Shown piece after piece: positions 19,509 to 25,989 of a DNA stretch of 64,000 nt. The position numbers were made by a program, and so were the translations under genes. The DNA is from an uncultured Ectothiorhodospiraceae bacterium (GTDB lineage: Bacteria > Pseudomonadota > Gammaproteobacteria > Nitrococcales > Nitrococcaceae): positions 1 to 64,000 of the forward strand of contig CAJXKP010000002.1 of assembly GCA_913055565.1 (NCBI GenBank), written 5' to 3'. The notes under the pieces were generated by a model that saw only the letters and a list, made by a program, of their open reading frames with translations, was not told the DNA's origin and did no database searches. Position 1 is the stretch's first letter; each line of letters starts with the position of its first letter.

Positions 19509-20084
19509 AGCCGGCTCCTCCCTAGCGATGCGAGGTTCGGGAGACGCCCTTAGCGGGTTATAGGTCGTTGATTTTTAGGTACTAAACGGAACGATCCGGG
19601 TCTTGATGCGTTAGCTCGGCCCCCACCGCATGAGCGACGGCCATAGCAAGCGAGGCGACTTACGCTGGTGCAGGTGCACCACGCCTTTCTGCAGTGCGGC
19701 CCGACGGCAGTGACATAGGTCCTCGGCCACTAGGCGGGGGTGGGGCAGAGCTTTGACTGGAAAACGCGGCGCTGCGATGGCACGGCTGGTCTCATCCGAG
19801 CGAGGCAGGTCCCTTCTATAGGCTGTCTAGCGCGTCTAGACACGCCTTGGTATCGGCGCTGACGGGGCGTCCGGTCGTTGCGGCCAGCCTGCCGATGACC
19901 TTATTACCTCGTGACACCCGTCACTAAGGCGGGGGCGGTGCATGTTGCGCTGCCATAGTGCAGCGATACTGCGCGCTGCGTGCGACGCCGGTTAGTCCCT
20001 ATGGCGTTCGGCGCGCTCTGAGCCCCGCTCATCCGGGCCGATCATCCAGTCGATGAGGCACTGACCCCTAAGCTGACGCTGGCG
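19509..20084. other. Divergent intergenic region between the dmm operon and amt1
   Basis: A control region of about 580 bases between two diverging sigma-54 promoters. Apart from the GGTGCA palindrome listed separately I see no gene, tRNA or repeat. Its length suits an enhancer with an IHF bend serving both sides. Confidence 0.55.
19666..19681. promoter_or_regulatory. NtrC-like palindrome
   Basis: TGGTGCA-GG-TGCACCA is a perfect 7-bp inverted repeat. Its half-site GGTGCA/TGCACC is that of NtrC operators, though the order of half-sites is reversed from the usual TGCACC-N5-GGTGCA. It lies about 160 bases upstream of the dmm promoter and about 400 from the amt1 promoter, a typical enhancer distance for the former. 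Confidence 0.4.
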
Positions 20085-20100
20085 TGGCATGGGGGTTGCA
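20085..20100 (+). promoter_or_regulatory. Sigma-54 promoter of amt1
   Basis: TGGCATGGGGGTTGCA is a near-perfect -24/-12 promoter. The predicted start is about 20111. Confidence 0.8.
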
Positions 20101-20103
20101 TAC

Positions 20104-20129
20104 ATGTTTCATGGCGAAACTATGTTTCG
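20104..20129 (+). promoter_or_regulatory. GAAAC-N3-GTTTC operator of amt1
   Basis: CGAAACTATGTTTCG (20115-20129) is a perfect inverted repeat centred near +12. A further half-site ATGTTTC (20104-20110) precedes it, so two dimers could bind side by side. Confidence 0.65.
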
Positions 20130-20171
20130 TTGAAAGAAATGCCGCTATCGAAGCCTTGCAGGAGAGGTCCG

Positions 20172-21470
20172 ATGGAAGCTGAGTTGAACGAACTGCAGTC
20201 GACGGTCCAGCTGATGAGCTCCATCAGCATGGAGATGTTCTATTGGTGGTGTACCGCTTTGATGATCATCATCCACGCGGGATTTCTGGCCTACGAAATG
20301 GGCGCTTCGCGCGTCAAAAACTCACTCGCCGCCGGCGTTAAGAACATCCTGGCGCTTGCCTACCTGATTCCCGCCTTCTATTTCTTCGGGTGGTGGATCT
20401 ACAGCGCGTTCCCGGGCGGTTTCACGATCGCCGAGGGGGCCTCGGCGGCGGCGCCATGGAGCGCGAGCATGGGCCCCAACCTCGAGAGTAAGGGCACCGG
20501 TATCTTCTGGGCCGCGTTTACCCTGTTCGGGGCTACCACGGCATCGATCTTCTCGGGCGCTGTGATCGAACGGATTCGGCTGAGTGCCTTCGTCATCCTG
20601 GCGGTCTTGCTAGGTGGCGCCGTCTGGATCCTAGGCGGCGCCTGGGGATGGCACCCGGATGGCTGGATGCTGAATCAGCTGGGCTACCACGATATCGGTG
20701 CCGCCGGCGTCGTCCACACCGTAGCCGGGTTCTTCGCCCTCGGCGTGCTGTTCAACCTGGGGCCGCGTGTCGGCAAGTACGGTGCGGGCGGCAAGATTAA
20801 TGATATCCCGCCTCATAACCTGCCCATGGCCATCATCGGCCTGATGCTGATCATCGTCGGCTTCTTCGGCTTCCTGGGTGGCTGCATTATCTACAACGTG
20901 GGCAGCGACTGGACGACAATCTACGGCAACCCGTCCAATCTGTCGGCCTTCGGCTTTAACACCCTTATGGGCTTTGCGGGCGGTGTCATCGGTGCGTATG
21001 CCATTACCCGTGAGCCGTTCTGGATGATGTCCGGCGCTCTGGCCGGGATCATCTCGGCGGCGGCCGGTCTCGATGTCTACTACCCGCCGGTCGCGTTCGT
21101 GGTGGCGTTCCTTGGCGGTCTCATCGTTCCCGCCTCGGGCCGGCTTATCGAGCGTTGGGGTATCGACGATGCCGTCGGCGCGGTCGCCGTACACGGTGTT
21201 GCCGGGTTCTGGAGCCTGGTTGCCTCGGGGATCTTCCTCCATGGCTACCCCAACGTTGGGGGTGCCCCGGATATCACCTTCTGGGGTCAAACGATCGGTG
21301 GCGTGGTGATGGTGCTGCTAGGGCTTATTCCGGGGTACTTCGCGTCCCTGGGTCTTAAGGCCTGCGGCATCCTGCGTGTGCCGTATGAGGTGGAAGAGGC
21401 GGGTCTCGATCAGGTTGAGATCCCCTCGGAGCCCTATCCGGAGACCGTTCCGCGGGCATCGAGCCAGTAA
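20172..21470 (+). CDS. Ammonium/methylammonium transporter, Amt family (copy 1)
   Basis: An inner-membrane channel of 432 residues with eleven expected membrane segments. The twin-histidine pore motifs are present as HTVAGFFAL and HGVAGFWSL, and the first membrane helix region is MEMFYWWCTALMIIIHAGF. There is no separate signal peptide. The C-terminal tail (PYEVEEAGLDQVEIPSEPYPET) is acidic and unlike that of E. coli AmtB. Start at 20172 follows GGAGAGG; an upstream ATG in frame lies before the binding site. Position in the methylamine island and its promoter suggest methylammonium uptake, but ammonium cannot be excluded. No glnK accompanies it. Confidence 0.9.
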   Translation: MEAELNELQSTVQLMSSISMEMFYWWCTALMIIIHAGFLAYEMGASRVKNSLAAGVKNILALAYLIPAFYFFGWWIYSAFPGGFTIAEGASAAAPWSASMGPNLESKGTGIFWAAFTLFGATTASIFSGAVIERIRLSAFVILAVLLGGAVWILGGAWGWHPDGWMLNQLGYHDIGAAGVVHTVAGFFALGVLFNLGPRVGKYGAGGKINDIPPHNLPMAIIGLMLIIVGFFGFLGGCIIYNVGSDWTTIYGNPSNLSAFGFNTLMGFAGGVIGAYAITREPFWMMSGALAGIISAAAGLDVYYPPVAFVVAFLGGLIVPASGRLIERWGIDDAVGAVAVHGVAGFWSLVASGIFLHGYPNVGGAPDITFWGQTIGGVVMVLLGLIPGYFASLGLKACGILRVPYEVEEAGLDQVEIPSEPYPETVPRASSQ

Positions 21471-21559
21471 TCGGCGTTAGCAAGACCGAGGTCGTCGCCT
21501 GCTTGAGGCAGCGGCGGCCTCGCCAGTGAGCAACCGTGAGCGTTGAAAGGAGTGTAACG

Positions 21560-21763
21560 ATGAGTCCAATCAGTGACTGGGAAGGGGCGAGTGTTGTCTT
21601 CACCTTTGGTGCCGACTCCGTGGGCATGTGGCTCTCGCTGGCCGTGGCCCTAGGGATCGGGGTCGGCGTAATCGCTCGCATGATCCGTGACGAGAACCGA
21701 ACCTTCGCCTCGCAGTCTCCCAATCTCACCCAGCGTGGTGCCCTGGAGGGGGCCAACATCTAA
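21560..21763 (+). CDS. 67-residue membrane protein paired with Amt (copy 1)
   Basis: A small protein with one clear membrane helix (about residues 20-39: VGMWLSLAVALGIGVGVIAR) and a polar tail ending NLTQRGALEGANI. GGAG lies 8 bases before the ATG. It is too long and too well kept to be chance: a near-identical copy follows amt2 with substitutions that are mostly synonymous or conservative (for example SQSPN to SHSPN, VGMW to VGVW). I do not recognise a family. A role as a small subunit or regulator of the transporter is an inference from position. Confidence 0.82.
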   Translation: MSPISDWEGASVVFTFGADSVGMWLSLAVALGIGVGVIARMIRDENRTFASQSPNLTQRGALEGANI

Positions 21764-21787
21764 TCCTTCCGGTTGAAGGATCAGCTC

Positions 21788-21820
21788 GACAGCTCCGCCT
21801 TGTGCGGAGCTGTCTTCGTT
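21788..21820 (+). terminator. Terminator after amt1 unit
   Basis: An 11-bp perfect stem (GACAGCTCCGC, 21788-21798, with GCGGAGCTGTC, 21804-21814), 5-base loop, then TTCGTT. The T-run is short, but an equivalent hairpin ends the second unit. Confidence 0.75.
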
Positions 21821-22099
21821 TGGGGTCGGGCAGCCAGGGAACCGCTCAGCGCTGGCGCGCTGCCACGATCATCTCGTCAGTTGACATGCTGCCCCGCGAG
21901 GCAGCCCGTTACCTTCACTGGTGCCTGTTGGGCCATCAGGGTGCACAGCCCTCCCGTGAGTTCGCTCAGAACTCGGCGTAACACCCCGCTAACGAGTCAC
22001 AAGCCGAGCAGCTGCTCGGCTCCTAGTTGTGGCGAAAACCCCGATGGCTGGGGACTTACTCCCGCCTTGTGACGTCTTTGCCTGGCAAGGGCGGGGGCG
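21821..22099. other. Spacer between amt1 and amt2 units
   Basis: No gene is seen. One GGTGCA half-site (21940-21945), about 155 bases before the amt2 -24 box, could be part of an NtrC enhancer; a single half-site is weak evidence. Confidence 0.4.
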
Positions 22100-22115
22100 T
22101 GGCACGCTGTTTGCT
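22100..22115 (+). promoter_or_regulatory. Sigma-54 promoter of amt2
   Basis: TGGCACGCTGTTTGCT matches the full consensus TGGCACG-N4-TTGCW. The predicted start is about 22126. Confidence 0.88.
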
Positions 22116-22127
22116 TAGTATCGCCTT

Positions 22128-22144
22128 ACGAAACTATGTTTCGT
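22128..22144 (+). promoter_or_regulatory. GAAAC-N3-GTTTC operator of amt2
   Basis: ACGAAACTATGTTTCGT is a perfect inverted repeat with 7-bp arms, centred near +11. It is the best copy of the motif in the window. Confidence 0.68.
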
Positions 22145-22186
22145 GAAAATAATTAACGCATTTGAGCTTTGCTACGGGGGTGTCCC

Positions 22187-23485
22187 ATGGAAGCCGAGTT
22201 GAACGAGCTGCAGTCGACGGTCCAGCTGATGAGCTCCATCAGCATGGAGATGTTCTATTGGTGGTGTACCGCCTTAATGGTATTAATCCACGCCGGGTTC
22301 CTTGCTTATGAGATGGGTGCCTCGCGCGTTAAGAACTCGCTGGCCGCTGGCGTTAAGAATATCCTCGCGCTGGCGTACATCATCCCGGCCTTCTACTTCT
22401 TCGGGTGGTGGATCTACAGCGCGTTCCCTGGCGGTTTTACGATCGCCGAGGGGGCCTCAGCGGCGGCGCCATGGAGTGCGAGCATGGGCCCCAACCTCGA
22501 GAGTAAGGGGACCGGTATCTTCTGGGCCGCGTTTACCCTGTTCGGGGCCACCACGGCATCGATCCTCTCGGGTGCCGTTATCGAGCGCATCCGGCTGAGT
22601 GCCTTCATCATCCTGGCGGTGCTACTAGGCGGCGCCGTCTGGATCCTCGGTGGCGCCTGGGGTTGGCACCCGGATGGCTGGATGCTGAATCAGCTGGGCT
22701 ACCACGATATCGGTGCCGCTGGCGTTGTCCACGCCGTGGCCGGGTTCTTCGCCCTCGGCGTGCTGTTCAACCTGGGCCCGCGTGTCGGCAAATACGGTGC
22801 GGGCGGCAAGATTAACGATATCCCACCTCATAACCTGCCCATGGCGGTCATCGGCCTGATGCTGATCATCGTCGGCTTCTTCGGCTTCCTAGGTGGCTGC
22901 ATTATCTACAACGTGGGCAGCGACTGGACAACCATCTACGGCAACCCGTCCAATCTGTCGGCCTTCGGCTTTAACACCCTTATGGGCTTTGCGGGCGGTG
23001 TCATCGGGGCATACACCATGGCCCGTGAGCCGTTTTGGATGGTCTCAGGGGGCCTCGCCGGCATTATCTCGGTGGCCGCCGGTCTCGACGTCTACTACCC
23101 ACCGATCGCGTTCGCCGTGGCGTTTGCGGGCGGCCTGCTGGTCCCGGCCTCGGGGTGGTTGCTCGAGCGCGTTGGTATCGATGATGCGGTTGGTGCCGTT
23201 CCGGTCCACGGCTTCGCCGGATTCTGGAGCCTGATTGCCTCGGGGATCTTCCTTCATGGCTACCCCAACGTCGGTGGCGCCCCGGATGTGACCTTCTGGG
23301 GCCAGGCCATTGGTGCTCTGGTGATGGCAGCGCTGGGGCTTATTCCCGGCTATTTGGTGTCCCTGGTCTTAAAGAGCCTCGGCGTTCTACGCGTGCCCTA
23401 TGAGGTCGAAGAGGCCGGTATCGATCAGATCGAGATCCCCTCGGAGCCCTATCCGGAGACCATGCCGCGGGGTTCGAGCCAGTAA
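22187..23485 (+). CDS. Ammonium/methylammonium transporter, Amt family (copy 2)
   Basis: A 432-residue paralogue of the copy 2 kb upstream, identical in length and nearly identical in sequence through residue 300. The pore histidines are kept (HAVAGFFAL, HGFAGFWSL). Differences gather in the last third, for example IAFAVAFAGGLLVPASGWLLERVG against VAFVVAFLGGLIVPASGRLI. The ATG follows a weak binding site (GGGGGTGTCCC). Two co-regulated carriers may differ in affinity or in ammonium versus methylammonium preference. Confidence 0.9.
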   Translation: MEAELNELQSTVQLMSSISMEMFYWWCTALMVLIHAGFLAYEMGASRVKNSLAAGVKNILALAYIIPAFYFFGWWIYSAFPGGFTIAEGASAAAPWSASMGPNLESKGTGIFWAAFTLFGATTASILSGAVIERIRLSAFIILAVLLGGAVWILGGAWGWHPDGWMLNQLGYHDIGAAGVVHAVAGFFALGVLFNLGPRVGKYGAGGKINDIPPHNLPMAVIGLMLIIVGFFGFLGGCIIYNVGSDWTTIYGNPSNLSAFGFNTLMGFAGGVIGAYTMAREPFWMVSGGLAGIISVAAGLDVYYPPIAFAVAFAGGLLVPASGWLLERVGIDDAVGAVPVHGFAGFWSLIASGIFLHGYPNVGGAPDVTFWGQAIGALVMAALGLIPGYLVSLVLKSLGVLRVPYEVEEAGIDQIEIPSEPYPETMPRGSSQ

Positions 23486-23574
23486 TCGGCGTTGGTAGAC
23501 GTTAGGCCGTCGGCTGCCTACGGCAGCGGCGGCCTAGCCAGTGAGCAACCGTCAGCGACGACAGGAGTGTAACG

Positions 23575-23778
23575 ATGAGTCCAATCAGTGACTGGGAAGG
23601 TGCGAGCGTTGTCTTCACCTTTGGTGCCGATTCTGTGGGTGTCTGGCTGTCATTGGCCGTGGCCCTGGGGATCGGCGTGGGCGTGATCGCTCGCATGATC
23701 CGTGACGAGAACCGAACCTTTGCCTCGCATTCGCCCAATCTCACGCAGCGGGGTGCCCTGGAGGGGGCCAATATCTAA
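23575..23778 (+). CDS. 67-residue membrane protein paired with Amt (copy 2)
   Basis: A near-identical copy of the small protein that follows amt1, at the same 89-base distance from its Amt gene and with the same AGGAGTGTAACG leader before ATG. One membrane helix and the tail ending RGALEGANI are kept. Conservation of both length and end in two diverging copies argues for selection at protein level. Confidence 0.82.
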   Translation: MSPISDWEGASVVFTFGADSVGVWLSLAVALGIGVGVIARMIRDENRTFASHSPNLTQRGALEGANI

Positions 23779-23800
23779 TCGTTCCAATCTAGGGTCGGCC

Positions 23801-23835
23801 CGACAGCTCCGCCCGGCGCGGAGCTGTCGTCGTTT
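23801..23835 (+). terminator. Terminator after amt2 unit
   Basis: A 12-bp perfect stem (CGACAGCTCCGC with GCGGAGCTGTCG, ending at 23829), 5-base loop, then TCGTTT. It parallels the hairpin after the first unit. Confidence 0.75.
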
Positions 23836-23988
23836 GGGGCCCGGCCTGATGGCGGTTGGTGCGTACGGCTTTGGCCGTGAACCCGCTTGTTGATGCCCAT
23901 CGGCGGTGACCCTTGCCTCGCGGCGCTTGGGGCGCGGCTGACTAAGCCCAGATAGAGGCGCCGCGATGGCCGCTGGTGTGGATGAATT

Positions 23989-24005
23989 TGCACCTAATGG
24001 TTGCA
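23989..24005 (+). promoter_or_regulatory. NtrC-like site upstream of mgdA
   Basis: TGCACCTAATGGTTGCA resembles the NtrC site TGCACC-N5-GGTGCA with one extra T. It lies about 195 bases before the -24 box, and a GGTGCA half-site follows at 24044-24049. Nitrogen control of the mgd operon would fit. Confidence 0.42.
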
Positions 24006-24129
24006 CCAACAAGGCCGCCCTCTGTCAGTGAACGTTCCAGCTCGGTGCAAAAGCGGCTTGGCTAGGACGAGCCCAGGGCTCGACTGGCCGCCCAGTCTAC
24101 GATGACTGCCGCTATCTTTTACTTTCTGT

Positions 24130-24143
24130 TTGATTTAAATCAG
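24130..24143 (+). promoter_or_regulatory. FNR/ANR-like box upstream of mgdA
   Basis: TTGATTTAAATCAG differs from TTGAT-N4-ATCAA only at the last base. It is centred about 90 bases before the predicted transcription start. It may be chance in an AT-rich patch. Confidence 0.35.
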
Positions 24144-24199
24144 TGGGTTAGCAGTTTTTTGTCGAGCCCGGTGCATCCATCCCGAGACACGCGGGGTGT

Positions 24200-24215
24200 T
24201 GGCAGGCCTCTTGCA
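24200..24215 (+). promoter_or_regulatory. Sigma-54 promoter of the mgd-gmaS-mgs operon
   Basis: TGGCAGGCCTCTTGCA has perfect GG and GC placement and TTGCA. The predicted start is about 24226, 245 bases before mgdA. Confidence 0.8.
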
Positions 24216-24227
24216 TTCTCTTAAAGT

Positions 24228-24240
24228 GAAACAAAGTTGC
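24228..24240 (+). promoter_or_regulatory. GAAAC-N3-GTTTC type operator of the mgd operon
   Basis: GAAACAAAGTTGC has one mismatch in the second arm and is centred near +9. Another half-site, GAAAC, follows at 24248-24252. Confidence 0.5.
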
Positions 24241-24470
24241 GTTGGATGAAACTTCTGGCGAAGGCAGCTGATCAAAGGCCGATAAGGTGGCCGGCGCTTA
24301 TGCCCTGGACCGGGACCCTCAGCGCTTCGACGTCCGGCTAGCTCGCTGTGGTCGGTGGGGCCGGGATCGATCAGCCGCAGGAACCGATGGGTGATGCCCA
24401 TCGAACCGCTCCTGGCTAGCCGTCGCCGCCGGTTATTACGACATCCTGATATGAGCTGCATAGGTGATTC
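24241..24470 (+). other. Long 5' leader of the mgd operon
   Basis: About 230 bases of untranslated leader if the sigma-54 start is right. It contains a 7-bp hairpin with 5-base loop (24385-24391 with 24397-24403) and other GC-rich inverted repeats, and no T-run. No known riboswitch is recognised. The other sigma-54 leaders in the island are only about 40-60 bases long. Confidence 0.4.
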
Positions 24471-25712
24471 ATGCCGTTACGATTAATCAAACTGGGATTG
24501 AAGGGGACCAAGGATGAGCCACGCTTCTTTCCGCCCAGTAAGGAACTGGAGTCGCATTACGACGTCGTCATCATCGGTGGGGGCGGTCACGGGTTGGCCT
24601 GCGCGTATTACCTTGCGCGGGATCATGGCATCCGCAATGTGGCCGTACTGGAACAGGGGTACCTCGGGGGCGGTAATACGGGCCGCAACACCACGATCGT
24701 CCGCTCCAATTACCTGACCCCGGAAGGCGTTAAGTTCTACGACGCCAGCCTCCGACTGTTCCAAGACCTATCCACCGATCTCGACATCAATCTGTTCTAC
24801 TCGACCCGAGGGCACTTCACGCTCGCCCACTCGGACGATGCCATGCGGACGATGCGCTGGCGTGCCGAGGTCAATAAGCATTACGGCGTGGATAGTGCCG
24901 TGGTGGACCGCCAGGCGGTCGCCGACGCCGTACCGGGTATCGATCTGGAGTGCGGCGGCTCGCCATCGGTGATGGGCGCCCTTTATCACGCCCCGGGAGC
25001 GGTAGCCCGACACGACGCCGTGGCATGGGGCTACGGGCGCGCGGCGGCCCAGCGGGGTGTGGAATTGCACCAAAAGACCCGGGTTACCGGGATCCAGCAG
25101 CAGGGCGGCCGCGTGGTGGGTGTCGACACCGACCGCGGATCGATCAGTTGCGGTGCGGTCGTCTCCATGGTTGCCGGATCGACGCCTCGCATCGCGGATA
25201 TGGTCGGCCTGCCGACACCCATCGAGGTCTTCCCGCTCCAGGCCTGTGTAACGGAGCCGGTCAAGCCGTTCCTCAACACGATCGTCGTCTCCGGCAGCCT
25301 CCATGTCTACGTCAGCCAGTCCTCGCGTGGCGAGTTGGTTATGGGATCGGCCGTCGATCCCATGGTGCTGCATTCGACGCGCTCGACGTTCGAGTTCGTT
25401 GAGGGGCTGGCCGATCACATGGTCGACCTACTGCCGTTTACGGCGCGCATGCGGGTCAACCGTCAGTGGGCAGGGATGAGCGATATGACCCCGGACTTCG
25501 CACCGATTATGGGCACGACGCCGCTCGACGGCTTCTACCTTGATGCCGGCTGGGGGACTTGGGGCTTCAAGGCAACGCCTATTAGCGGCAAGACCATGGC
25601 GGCGACGGTGGCCAACGGCGTCAACGACGAGCTGATCGAGCCGTTCCGCTACAGCCGGTTCGCCGATTTCCAAATGGTGGCGGAGAAAGGCGCCGCCTCA
25701 GTGGGGCATTAA
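24471..25712 (+). CDS. mgdA: N-methylglutamate dehydrogenase subunit A (SoxB-like)
   Basis: FAD-binding subunit of the enzyme that oxidises N-methylglutamate to glutamate and formaldehyde or methylene-folate. The 413-residue protein has the dinucleotide motif VVIIGGGGHGLACAYYLA (residues 31-48) and the SoxB-type region GGGNTGRNTTIVRSNY, in which the flavin is attached in sarcosine oxidases. The C-terminal motif GWGTWGFKATPISGK is typical. It is first of eight genes in one direction with short gaps or overlaps. On its own it could be called sarcosine oxidase beta; gmaS and mgsABC downstream decide for N-methylglutamate. Confidence 0.92.
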   Translation: MPLRLIKLGLKGTKDEPRFFPPSKELESHYDVVIIGGGGHGLACAYYLARDHGIRNVAVLEQGYLGGGNTGRNTTIVRSNYLTPEGVKFYDASLRLFQDLSTDLDINLFYSTRGHFTLAHSDDAMRTMRWRAEVNKHYGVDSAVVDRQAVADAVPGIDLECGGSPSVMGALYHAPGAVARHDAVAWGYGRAAAQRGVELHQKTRVTGIQQQGGRVVGVDTDRGSISCGAVVSMVAGSTPRIADMVGLPTPIEVFPLQACVTEPVKPFLNTIVVSGSLHVYVSQSSRGELVMGSAVDPMVLHSTRSTFEFVEGLADHMVDLLPFTARMRVNRQWAGMSDMTPDFAPIMGTTPLDGFYLDAGWGTWGFKATPISGKTMAATVANGVNDELIEPFRYSRFADFQMVAEKGAASVGH

Positions 25713-25716
25713 GGCT

Positions 25717-25989
25717 ATGAAACATATCGACTGTCCGGGCATTGGCCCGCGACCCATCGTTGAATTTATCTACGACGGCGAGGTGCGACCGCCGGCGCCG
25801 GAAGACGCTTCCCTGGAGGTCCTGGCCGACCGGGTATTCAACCGTTCTGGCGCACCGGGTGTGCTGCGCGAGTGGTGGTACCACCGGCCCACGGGGAGTT
25901 GGTACGTGCTCGAGCGCGACACCGTTACCAACGAGATCCAGCGCGCCGTCGATCCCGAGGAGGTGGCCTATGCCATTCCGATGCTCTGA
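25717..25989 (+). CDS. mgdB: N-methylglutamate dehydrogenase subunit B (SoxD-like)
   Basis: A 90-residue delta-like subunit. It keeps the family pattern CPGIGPRPIVEF at the start and REWWYHRPTGSWYVLERDT, WYHRxxGxxxWF-type, in the middle. Sarcosine oxidase delta normally has several zinc-ligand Cys residues; only one Cys remains here, so it probably lacks the zinc site. It begins 4 bases after mgdA and overlaps mgdC by 20 bases. Confidence 0.88.
   Translation: MKHIDCPGIGPRPIVEFIYDGEVRPPAPEDASLEVLADRVFNRSGAPGVLREWWYHRPTGSWYVLERDTVTNEIQRAVDPEEVAYAIPML

Larger units (their letters stand above)
20085..23835 (+). repeat. Tandem duplication of promoter-amt-small gene-terminator unit
   Basis: The units 20085-21820 and 22100-23835 correspond part by part: sigma-54 promoter, GAAAC-N3-GTTTC operator, Amt gene of 432 codons, an 89-base spacer, a 67-codon gene and a hairpin starting GACAGCTCCGC. 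Long stretches of coding sequence are identical in DNA, while the bases between the units differ. The copies have diverged mostly at third codon positions and in the C-terminal third of Amt. Confidence 0.9.

Noticed and set aside
21773-22072. A 99-codon frame between the amt units
   Set aside because: It starts before the terminator hairpin and reads through it, and has no binding site or counterpart after the second unit.
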